A stretch of DNA of 64,000 bases from contig CM046008.1 in the NCBI GenBank assembly GCA_025175895.1, positions 22,771,255-22,835,254 of the forward strand, given 5' to 3'. Source of the DNA: Wurfbainia villosa. Lineage: Eukaryota; Streptophyta; Magnoliopsida; Zingiberales; Zingiberaceae. Positions 33,146 through 42,002 of the stretch are shown here, in pieces (position 1 is the first letter of the stretch; each line of letters begins with the position of its first letter). Below the pieces are notes generated by a model, which was given only the letters and a program-made list of their open reading frames with translations, searched no databases and was not told the DNA's origin. Made by a program: the position numbers and the translations under genes.

Positions 33146-34556
33146 TGAAAAGACCTAACCCAGTATGCATATACGTAACCCCCAATCACATATCAATACT
33201 GCCCATTATACACATGATAGGAACACCCGACTCAAATTTATTTTATTCCATTCAGCTTAGCAGTCTCAACTACACACTTTACCCTCTCAAATTGAAGAAA
33301 AATAGAACATCAAAATCAACTCCACACAAACTGGAAATCTTGTATCTTAGATGTCCCGGACAGTGTGTGCCATGCTCATCGTCATCTCCTCAGTTACACC
33401 ACCTCCGCTTCTTGCATCTCAATCTGGGAATCTTGTTCCCTACCTGAAAATATTATGTGAAATCATGAGTTCACAGCCCAGTAAGTAGATCAATGATAGG
33501 GATACAACACAAGGAGGAAAATTCAAATAGGAAACATATATCTCTACTACTGTAAGTGTAAACTACTGTAAGCTCAACATACATTTTCTGTTCACATTCC
33601 ATAAGTTAGTATGAAACATAGCCAATACTTATAGCAACATGTCATTATAACAAGTACTGCGAACCCATTCATGCCTTTCTGTTATGCTAACTGTACCTAA
33701 ACATAAACCCTCGTGGTACCTCGCGTTATGCATTTAAAATGCTTAGCCAGTCAAATACCTTATTTTCTTGTGCAATCCTGAGGTACCTCTAGAAAGAACT
33801 AAGGGAATCAGTCATCAGTCAATCTGTCATTTCGGGTGGGCCCTCCCCGGAGCCCAACCCGTCCAGGCACCACTAATGTTCATGTACATACAGGTAGCTA
33901 AATAACGAATTTCTGTCATTTCCTATCATGCTCAGTCATAGAAGGGTAACATAGAACATCATGGGTGAACGAGTATATATCTATATATAGCATCTAACCT
34001 CATACACAGGTAGATTGTAATTACACCCATATATATATAGCATCTAACCTCATACACAGGTAGATGATAATTACACACATGTACATATAACATCCAACCT
34101 TACACACAGGTAGATGATAATATAACTTATTCACATAACATCGAGGCACAAGAAAGATTTGATGAACAATTAACTAAAAATAATAATAGTAAACATCATG
34201 GGTGAACAAATATATATATCTATATATAGCATCTAACCTCATACACAGGTAGATGGTAATTACACACATATACATATAGCATCCAACCTCATACACGGGT
34301 AGATGATAATTACACACATGTACATATAGCATCCAACCTTACACACAGGTAGATGATAATATAACTTATTCACATAACATCGAGGCACAAGAAAGATTTG
34401 ATGAACAATTAACTAAAAATAATAACAGTAAACATCATGGGTGAACAAATATATATATCTATATATAGCATCTAACCTCATACACAGGTAGATGGTAATT
34501 ACACACATATACATATAGCATCCAACCTCATACACAGGTAGATGATAACTAAACCA

Positions 34557-34646
<90 letters not shown>

Positions 34647-35733
34647 GCATCTGACCTCATACACAGGTAGATGATATTTATTACATATTACATATCATTT
34701 ACAGCATTAAGAAAAAATCTTATGAAGGATTAACTAAACATGCTGACTCATAACAAATATAGCAGGAATCACCTACAGACATAATGCTCATGTACATACA
34801 AATTTATATCCACCCTAGCATGCTGATTTCTTTCAAACAAACTACTCATTACATCTATTAAACATTTATCTGGCTATTAACTGAATATTTAACCCTCCTA
34901 TACATCACTCGACATACTCAATTCATAATGACCCCAACATGTGTATTATCAGTTATTACAACCCAACCGAATGAAACCCACAATACCAATCCACGCATAA
35001 ATTCAACAAAAGAGATCCTAAAATCATCATCCGATCCCCTTCCCTCCTAATAACAAAAATTTGTTTACCCATTCCCTCTCCCATGTCCCTCACCTGTCGA
35101 GTACCCTAATCCACCAGGTCCAATCATCTCCCATCAAGAACTCCCATTACAGCCCAAAGATTGAAATCCCTAACCTCCTCCCGTGATCCCTCAGCTCTTC
35201 AACTTCTCCTAGCCGACGGGAAACCAAGCTCCACCGGTTTCCATAGCTCAATCCATTCCAAAAATACCGAAAATCCCCCCATGAATCCTGCTAGAACCCA
35301 ATCTGGAAACCCATTACTCAGGCACGATTCAACCCAAAATCTCGACTCAATCTCGCCACTAAAGTCCAAAAAGAAAAACCTGCTAAACTCTCCGCCCTCT
35401 CCAGCCCTAGCCAGAGATTACTTACCGTGAAGATGAGGGAGGAGGGTCGGTGTATCTACGGCGGCTTTGCGTCGTCTCCGGCAGATGGGGTTCGTCGATC
35501 GCCCTTTTCGACGTCTGCGGTGGCTCGCGACCAGAAGACGAGTCACGGGATAGAAAAAGAAGGGAAAAAGAAAAAGGAAAGGAAAAGGGTTCTGCCGGTT
35601 TAATAGGTTTAGGAGTTTTCCCTTTTATGCCCCTCAACTGCGCTTATTTAGGGTATAAGTAGACCCCAAAATTTATCCTCCTTTTCCGATGACATACGCC
35701 CATGTATTTTTATCATTTGATTATTATTATTAC

Positions 35734-35764
<31 letters not shown>

Positions 35765-35777
35765 TCGAGACTTGACA
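33146..35777 (-). repeat. Element B 5' LTR (2,632 bp, uninterrupted)
   Basis: Complete copy between TGAAAAGACC and CGAGACTTGACA on the plus strand. It holds two ATCAGTC units (33,807-33,820), the higher-order minisatellite (33,960-34,680), (TA)n at 34,559-34,643, a gene-like leader on the minus strand with a splice-donor-like GGTAAGTAATC near 35,420, and an ATT run near 35,720-35,763. Followed by CACCT, the right target duplication. Confidence 0.93.
33960..34680. repeat. Higher-order minisatellite in B's LTR
   Basis: A basic unit of about 57 bp centred on CATCTAACCTCATACACAGG TAGATG recurs, and a larger block starting CATGGGTGAAC recurs at 33,960, 34,197 and 34,436 (periods 237 and 239 bp). 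The 3' LTR has the same blocks at about 4,047-4,290 and 27,020-27,420, interrupted by element C. No coding sense. Confidence 0.85.
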
Positions 35778-35782
35778 CACCT

Positions 35783-36260
35783 GACTCAGAAAGGGGTCAA
35801 ATTCACCTGGTCAGAGACTTGTGAAACTAGCTTCTAGGAGCTTAAGCAACGGCTAGTTTCTGCACCAGTCTTAGTGATTCCTTTTGGTGTTGATGGGAAG
35901 GTTCTTTATACGGATGCTTCTATCCAAGGGATGGGTGCAGTTTTGATGCAGTCCAACCGTGTGGTATCTTATGCCTCCCGTCAATTAAAAGATCACGAAA
36001 GGAATTACCCGGTGGACGATCTGGAGTTAGCAGCCATCATTTTCGCATTGAAGATATGGAGGCACTACTTGTATGGGATTACCTTTGAGATCTACACAGA
36101 CCATAAAAGTCTGAAGTATATGTTCACACAGAAAGAACTGAACCTAAGATAGAGATGGTGGATGGAATATCTGAAGGATTATGACTGCACCATCTAGTAT
36201 CATCCGGGAAAAGCTAATGTGGTAGCAGATGCGCTGAGCAGGAAGTCTTGTGGAGTTCTG
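35783..36260 (+). pseudogene. pol: Element A RNase H (continuation after B)
   Basis: Picks up A's polyprotein where 3,201 left off. From 35,874: KVLYTDASIQGMGAVLMQ, YASRQLKDHERNYPV, DLELAAIIFALKIWRHYLYG and EIYTDHKSLKYM, so all RNase H acidic positions are present. Stops interrupt it: TAG near 35,835, 36,150 and 36,197, each where E or the family pattern has CAG. Confidence 0.88.
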
Positions 36261-37771
36261 GCCAGTCACCTTACAACGATTACTGATATAGTTCGACAGT
36301 TCTCAGAGTTGGGATTGTCTAAACATGGTCAAACATCCCGGGGGATATCACTGAGAGGATCAAGGAAGCACAAGTCAGTGACCAGCATCTGCAGTTCTTG
36401 TGCAGCACGATAGGCTCAGAATGTCAGATGGATTTCTTGAGTGACGAGAATGGAGTACTTCATTTTCGTGGACGACTATGTGTTCCGGACACACACCCAG
36501 TTAAGGAAGAATTGCTACATGAAGCACATCAGTCAAGATTTGTTATACATCTTGGTGGTACTCAGATGTACCGAGATTTGAAGCGCTTATACTGGTGGAA
36601 CGGTATGAAATGAGATATTGCAGACTTTGTTGCATGATGTCTAGTATGCCAGCAAGTGAAGGTTGAACATCAAAAACCTGCTGGGTTACTTCAGGAAATT
36701 CCGATCCCGGAATGGAAGTGGGAGCATATCACAATGGATTTTGTTACGGGATTACCCAGAACCTGTAAAGGACATGATGCGATTTGGGTGATCGTGGATC
36801 GATTAACCAAATCAGCTCACTTCCTTCGATTCGTGAGACATACTCATTGGATCATCTAGCGGAATTATACTGCTAAGAGATTATTAGATTGCATGGTGTA
36901 CCTTTAAGTATCATATCTGATAGAGATCCACGATTTACTTCGCGATTCTGCAAAGTCTGCAGCAAGCTATGGGCACAGAATTTTGACTCAGTACAACATT
37001 TCATCTGCAGATAGACAGATAGTCTGAATGTACCATTCAGACTCTGGAGGATCTATTGAGATCTTATGTCATGGATTTCGGTGGCAGTTGGGAGGATCAC
37101 ATTCCTTTAGTGGAGTTTGCCTACAACAACAGTTACCACTCTTCTATTCAGATGGCTCCTTTTAAGGCGTTATACGGTAGACGCTGCAGATCTCCTATGT
37201 TATGGGAGGAAGTTGGGGAACAACAGATATTGGGGCCTTAGAGTATCCAGCATGATACAGAGTAGGTGTGAGTGATCAGACGACGGTTATTAGAGGCACA
37301 GGATCGGCAGAAGAGTTATGCGGACCAGAGGTGAAGACCTCTAGAATTCTCAGTCGGGGACCATGTATTCCTACGAGTGTCACCCACCAAAGGAGTCAAG
37401 AGGTTTGGGTTGAAAGGAAAATTAGCTCCACGCTACATTGGCCCATTTGAAATATTGGAGCGAATTGGAGGTGTAGCTTATCGGTTGGCCTTACCTCCGA
37501 CACTAGCGGGTGTTCACAACGTATTTCATGTTTCTATGCTGAGGAAATACGTGTCACGATCTGACCATGTTCTGAAAGAGGTTCCGATACCACTCCAAGC
37601 GAATGCGACTTATGAGGAGATTCCGGTACGGATTCTTGGTCGCAAGGAGCGATAGTTGGGGAACAAAACCATCCACTCGTAAAGGTGGGATGACAGCATC
37701 ATACGGATGAGGAGGCGACATGGGTGCTGGAGGATACTATCCTAGCTCGATACCCTCATCTGTTTGTTTGA
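36261..37771 (+). pseudogene. pol: Element A integrase and chromodomain
   Basis: Pieces in order: HHCC domain (ELLHEAHQSRFVIHLGGTQM, LVCQQVKVEHQKPAG), core start (EWKWEHITMDFVTGLPRT, IWVIVDRLTKSAHF), later core (FGGSWEDHIPLVEFAYNNSY, YGRRCRSPMLWEEVGEQ), SH3-like part (GLKGKLAPRYIGPFEILERI, HNVFHVSMLRKYV), and a chromodomain to the stop at 37,769-37,771 (VGWQHHTDEEATWVLEDTIL). Interrupted by TGA at 36,611-36,613 and further stops and frameshifts, notably around 36,855-37,050 where the second Asp and the Glu of the core are lost. Confidence 0.88.
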
Positions 37772-37847
37772 GGTATGTGGTTATTTCGGAAATTTGCTTG
37801 AATTAATTTTTGCATTTAAGTACGAAATTTAGGGACCAAATTTTAAT

Positions 37848-37860
37848 AAGTGGGGGAGAA
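37848..37860 (+). other. Element A polypurine tract
   Basis: AAGTGGGGGAGAA directly before the 3' LTR, the same position and nearly the same sequence as in E. Confidence 0.88.
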
Positions 37861-38096
37861 TATAAAATACCACAGAAAAAAAAATAAATGTTGGGTAATT
37901 AGGAGAATACCCTATGGAATTTTCCAGGAATTTTTAGAAATTTTTCTGGTCTTAAATGGAGATTTCTAAGACCCTCTTTGTTTAGAGGAAGTTAAAAGGC
38001 TTAACGGGTCTGAAATCCAACCCATTAAGCTGCCCAAATCTGACCCGTTTCTAACTTAACACTGAGTCGCCGACCAGCTTTTATTCTCGCCGAAAC
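37861..38096 (+). repeat. Element A 3' LTR, truncated
   Basis: Starts TATAAAATACC (TGTAAAATACC in E, so the terminal TG is mutated) and follows E's LTR through ACCCGTTT and CGCCGA, then stops matching near 38,096 after only about 236 bp. The remaining 3 kb of LTR is not in the window, so it was deleted or displaced to the right. Confidence 0.82.
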
Positions 38097-38269
38097 CTAT
38101 GAAATGATACTAAGGCATGCATAGAGAATATTATTTGACTCAACAACAACACTAAACCTAGGTAAACAGGCAAACAAGCAATCAACCATACAAATTATTC
38201 CGAACATGAAAGGAAGAAAATAAATACTGTAAATAAAAGAACACACTCCCCTTTCATGTCGGAGAAGAA

Positions 38270-38869
38270 GCATCATCATGTCTCCCCCCACTGTATTCTC
38301 CAGTATAGACTTGATCTCTTTGCTCAACACTTCATGAGTCTGGTGCAAAAGTGAGACCCTTGATCGCTAATGATCGCCCTGGGAACTCCAAATCTGCAAA
38401 ATATGTGAGACCTAAAAAAATCCACAACAACTAGAGAATAATCAGTCCTGGTGGGGATGGCCTCCACCCATTTAGAAATACAATCATATGCCAACAGAAT
38501 ATATGAAAATTCAAAAGATACAGGACACGAACCCATAAAATCAATACCCCAAATATCGAAAATCTCAAAGAATAGCAAGGATTGGTGAGGCCTTTCATTT
38601 CTACGTTCTATGTTCCCTGTTCGTTGACATCGCTCACAAGACTTGTAGAATTCAGAGGCATCATGAAATAGGGTGGGCCAATACAAATCAGACTCTAAAA
38701 CTTTTCTAGCAGTTCTTTGGGATCCAAAATATCCCCCACAAGTCAGAGAATAACAAAAAGTAAGTACGTATGGAATGAAACTCATAATCAAGTCCACATC
38801 ATCTAATAATCTGATCACTACAAAATTTTTAAAGATAAAGATAATCCCATACATAATACTTAGCATCAC
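38270..38869 (-). pseudogene. pol: Element F integrase fragment
   Basis: A 182-codon minus-strand frame (38,869-38,324) carries CGGYFGSQRTARKVLESDLY, CERCQRTGNIERRNERPHQS, FFEIFDIWGIDFMGSCPVSF, CISKWVEAIPT and FGVPRAIISDQGSHFCTRLM: zinc-binding Cys pair, first catalytic Asp (IDFMG) and second Asp (SDQGSHF). A shifted piece to about 38,270 (KEIKSILENTV) follows, where the region of the catalytic Glu is deleted. Related to Athila integrases. Confidence 0.85.
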
Positions 38870-39059
38870 TTTTCAATTTCTGGACTTGTGCATGAGTAAA
38901 ATGTCAAGGTACAACACGACAACTAAATAAATAGCAAGATATGCATACCATGGTGTCTTACCCTACAAGTGAAAAAATTGCTCATCTGGAAAAGAGTCTG
39001 CTATGGGGGTGGACTCGATCTCCCTCACAATCCTGATCAAATTGAAATACCACCTCCTT

Positions 39060-39600
39060 CTACAACAAAGTGGTCAAGGGTAGGGCAATCTTACTGAAGT
39101 CTCTGATAAAAAGTCTGTAGAAACCTGCATGACCTAGAAAAGCACAAACTTCCCGCACAGAAGCGGGGTAAGATAAAGAAGATAACATGAATTTTAGCAG
39201 GATCTACTTCAATACCATACACAGAGATAATACAACCTAAGACTTTCCCATGCTCGACCATGAAATAACATTTCTCACAAACATCTGATGGAAGTGATCC
39301 TTGGGGCAACCCCTACATAAAAAGGCCCACAGATAGGTCCTAACAATAAATTATTATCAACATCAGAATCAATGAAATCACAACAAAATGTAGAAGGTGC
39401 AGAGATATCCAAATGAAAAACAGACTAAGAAATACAGTTCATGCAGTCCAACTCATCAGCTATAACCACGCTAACAATAGAATGATTCTCCATTGAGTAC
39501 CTCATAGCGTCAAAAATACTGAACCGAACTACAGTATCTCCTACCTTCATATCAAGAGTAAAACTTCTTGTGAACACATAGATCTTTAAAAAAAAAACTT
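39060..39600 (-). pseudogene. pol: Element F protease and RT fragments
   Basis: Reading the minus strand, about 39,560-39,420 gives GDTVVRFSIFDAMRYSMENH and following text like the end of an Athila protease region. After a large deletion, 39,300-39,190 gives EKCYFMVEHGKVLGCIISVY and GIEVDPAKI (RT thumb), then in another frame VREVCAFLGHAGFYRLFIRD (39,170-39,060). The RT palm with its catalytic YxDD-type motif is absent. From 39,600 to 39,855 I see only a lysine-rich trace and nothing else recognisable. Confidence 0.72.
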
Positions 39601-39855
39601 GGCATACTTGGGAATCTGCTAGCTCTTTGAATTCCCTAGCCTTTTCTTCAACAACCCCCTTCCTTGGTTGGGCCTCTGAGGGAAGAGAAAAACTGCTGCA
39701 TAAAACTCAAGTAGATTATCGCCTGAAGACTTAGTCATCCACACAAACAAATACAATGAGAAACAAATATAGATAATAAGAAAAACAATAATAACAAAAG
39801 AAAAAGAAAACAAACAAACAAACTACAGTTTAAAGACAAATTAACCCATTAAAGT

Positions 39856-39873
39856 TCCCCGGCAATGGCGCCA
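39856..39873 (-). other. Element F primer binding site (Asp-tRNA type)
   Basis: The minus strand reads TGGCGCCATTGCCGGGGA, 5 nt inside the LTR end TTCTATCA. This is the primer type known for Athila/Tat elements and differs from the Met-tRNA sites of every other element here. Confidence 0.75.
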
Positions 39874-39878
39874 AAATT

Positions 39879-40604
39879 TGATAGAACGTGTTTTTTAATT
39901 GTCGCAATATCGTTCCCAAATTATTTACCGAGCCCCCTAACTACACTAATGCAGTATAGGACTGACTCGGGTCATCTCCCAACGAACCTAATGGTTGGAC
40001 GTTTGTTTTTAAACAGAAGTAAACACTGGGGGTTTTTATAATTATCAAAACAATTAAAATGCAAAATCAAATGCAAACATGAGAATTAAACATGCAAAAA
40101 GTAAATCTAACTACCAAATAACAAGTAACAAACAACTATCCTAATGCGCAGAAGTAAGTGATCACGCACCGCACTGTCACTATACGGTACAATGATCAAA
40201 CAAATGTAAGCAATTCAATCATGCACCGCACTGTCACTATACGGAACAGTGATCAAACAGTCACTGAAAAACTAAACTAACATACGGGAAAAAAAAGCGA
40301 CCAAGCACCGCACTGTCACTATACGGTACACTGATCAAAAATATGTGAACAATTCAACCATGGACCGCACTGTCACTATACGGCACAGTAGTCAAACAGT
40401 CACTAAAAACTGCAATAAACGAAATGCAATAAAATAAACAATTCAACCAAGCACCGCACTGTCACTATACGGCACATTGGTCTAATATAAATGAAACTAT
40501 CCTAACAACTAAAGCATAACACAAATAAAACTCTAACTACAACTCGAATTAAACACAAGTTAGAATACAGAATAAAATACAAGGTAAATCACAGATTAAA
40601 ATAC
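39879..40604 (-). repeat. Element F 5' LTR remainder
   Basis: Starts TGATAGAACGTG on the plus strand next to the primer site. AT-rich, without coding sense, and contains the five-copy CCGCACTGTCACTATACGG repeat. Truncated at 40,604 by the junction with copia element G, so its true length is unknown. Confidence 0.7.
40166..40472. repeat. Five-copy interspersed repeat, core CCGCACTGTCACTATACGG
   Basis: Cores lie at 40,166-40,187, 40,223-40,244, 40,305-40,326, 40,363-40,384 and 40,451-40,472. Start-to-start spacings are 57, 82, 58 and 88 bp, alternating short and long, so the present array looks like duplication of a two-copy block. The core is nearly invariant while the spacers have diverged. 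Each core is followed by CA or a variant of CAGTG, giving partial hairpins with CACTG. Confidence 0.85.
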
Positions 40605-41477
40605 ATCAAGATCTATAGAGATAGATCTAAGAGATTGCTTGGCTTGAGTCAGAGTACATATGTGGACAAGGTGCTTAAGCGTTTTGCCATGCAGAATTCC
40701 AAGAAGGGATTTTTGCCAATGTCACATGGTATGAGTCTTTCGAAGACTCAATCTCCCTCTTCTAAGGAGGAGAGAGATCGCATGGATTAGATCCCTTATG
40801 CATCAGCTATATGATCCATCATGTACGCCATGATTTGTACTTGCCCCGATGTCTCGTATGCTTTAAGCATGATGAGCAAGTATCAGTCAGATCCCGGTGA
40901 ATGTCACTGGACAACTGTCAAGAATATTCTTAAGTACTTGCGAAGGACAAAAGAATATTTCTTGATATTTGGAGGCAATGAGGAGCTAGCTGTAAAGGGT
41001 TACAGTGATGCGAGCTTCCAAACTGACAAGGATGACTCCAGATCGCAGTTAGGGTATGTATTTTGCTTGAATGGTGGCGCTATGAGCTGGAAGAGTTCGA
41101 AGCAGGACACAGTTGCAGATTCTACAACAGAAGCCGAGTATATTGTTGCGTCTTCTGCAGCAAAGGAGGTTGTTTGGATCCGAAAGTTCATCACTGAACT
41201 TGAGGTGGTTCCTAGCATAGCAGACCCAATAGACCTCTATTGTGACAACAATGGGGCTATTGCTCACGCTAAGGAACCACGCTCTCATCAGAGGACCAAA
41301 CACATACTGTGGCGGTATCACCTCATTCGAGAGATCATCAATAGAGGAGATGTTCATATATGCAGAGTAGACACTGATGCTAACATTGCGGATCCCTTGA
41401 CCAAGGCTTTAGCACAGAGGAAGCATGATGGTCACACTAGGTCACTGGGTCTTAGAGATTACAGTAATTGGCACTAG
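40605..41477 (+). pseudogene. pol: Element G RT C-terminus and RNase H
   Basis: One frame with two stops (TAG near 40,788 and TGA near 40,812), then open from 40,821 to 41,477. It shows IKIYRDRSKRLLGLSQSTYV (end of RT), then copia RNase H: VKGYSDASFQTDKDDSRSQL, AEYIVASSAAKEVVWIRKFI, DLYCDNNGAIAHAKEP, RTKHILWRYHLIREII and the tail DPLTKALAQRKHDGH. Acidic residues Asp, Glu and Asp are all present, so the RNase H domain is complete. Confidence 0.9.
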
Positions 41478-41491
41478 TGCTAGTGGAAGAT

Positions 41492-42002
41492 TGTTAGTAT
41501 AAGCCCTTAGTGTCAATTATGAGATGATTGGTGAGGGAGACTTTTGTATTATATTCTTGCATTAATAAAGGCAAAGATTGATTATTATATTTCTTTATGC
41601 GTGTGCCAGCTAAATAAATATAATAATGCCCATGAAAAGTAGGTTATTATCTACAGTATATCAATTGATAGAATTGATTATGAGAAGCTGTAGAGAACAC
41701 TATTCTTAAATATTCCTAGTCGAATATTGTATTAATAGACAAGGGCTATATTGATATATTGAGACTAGCATGTAGGTCAATGGATGACTTGATCTCACAA
41801 GTCATGGATATGTGATATCACATTGATACATGGGTATATATATAGGAGACTATATATACTGAATTGACCCACCGTAAGAAAGTATCATGGATCATTATAT
41901 GAGTGTCATATACTTTCTCATGTGACTATTGGTGTGAATAATCCTTAGACCTGAAGTCACTACGGTTCCCTACATAAGGAGTTATGTACTTTGGTATCGT
42001 CT
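41492..42002 (+). repeat. Element G 3' LTR, first part
   Basis: Follows the polypurine tract TAGTGGAAGAT and begins TGTTAGTATAAGC. Related, in reverse orientation, to the ends of the H, J and I LTRs (for example the ACTTTCTCATG and CATGACTTGTGAG segments). Ends at CGTCT, the duplication of H. Confidence 0.88.
41998..42002. repeat. Left target-site duplication of element H
   Basis: CGTCT, repeated perfectly at 50,850-50,854 after the right end of H. Confidence 0.92.

Larger units (their letters stand above)
3202..35777 (-). mobile_element. Element B: Ty3/gypsy chromovirus, minus strand, inserted in A
   Basis: Both termini read TGAAAAGACC...CTTGACA on the plus strand. Reading the minus strand, the order is 5' LTR (33,146-35,777), primer site, gag, protease, RT, RNase H, integrase, chromodomain, polypurine tract, 3' LTR (28,520 down to 3,202). 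The 3' LTR is itself opened at 4,302/27,017 by element C. Without C, B is about 9.9 kb with LTRs of about 2.6 kb. Its protease-RT protein is clearly different from A/E, so it is a second chromovirus family. Stops and frameshifts interrupt the coding region. Confidence 0.95.
1..38096 (+). mobile_element. Element A: Ty3/gypsy chromovirus (Tekay/Del type), split by element B
   Basis: Outermost element of the nest. Visible parts are the last 155 bp of the 5' LTR, a Met-tRNA primer site, gag, protease and RT up to 3,201, then RNase H, integrase and chromodomain from 35,778, a polypurine tract, and about 236 bp of the 3' LTR. The two halves of the polyprotein continue each other exactly across the 32.6 kb insertion when compared with element E, which is the same family (near-identical LTR ends, primer site and proteins). 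The clade call rests on the C-terminal chromodomain and RT sequence. The start lies outside the window and the 3' LTR is truncated at about 38,096. It carries many in-frame stops, so it is dead. Confidence 0.93.
38097..40604 (-). mobile_element. Element F: Athila-like gypsy remnant, minus strand
   Basis: A deletion-riddled fragment. On the minus strand, reading from right to left: LTR remainder (40,604-39,879), primer site resembling the Asp-tRNA type, traces of leader/gag, protease tail, RT tail and integrase. The integrase and RT wording (CERCQRTGNI, FDIWGIDFMG; EKCYFMV, GIEVDPAKI) is typical of Athila/Tat non-chromoviruses and unlike A, B or E. Neither end shows a target duplication. The right edge abuts G abruptly. 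Confidence 0.8.

Noticed and set aside
40166..40472. CRISPR-like array
   Set aside because: Five cores with unequal spacers of 35-66 bp in a plant Athila LTR. No cas genes and a eukaryotic context.
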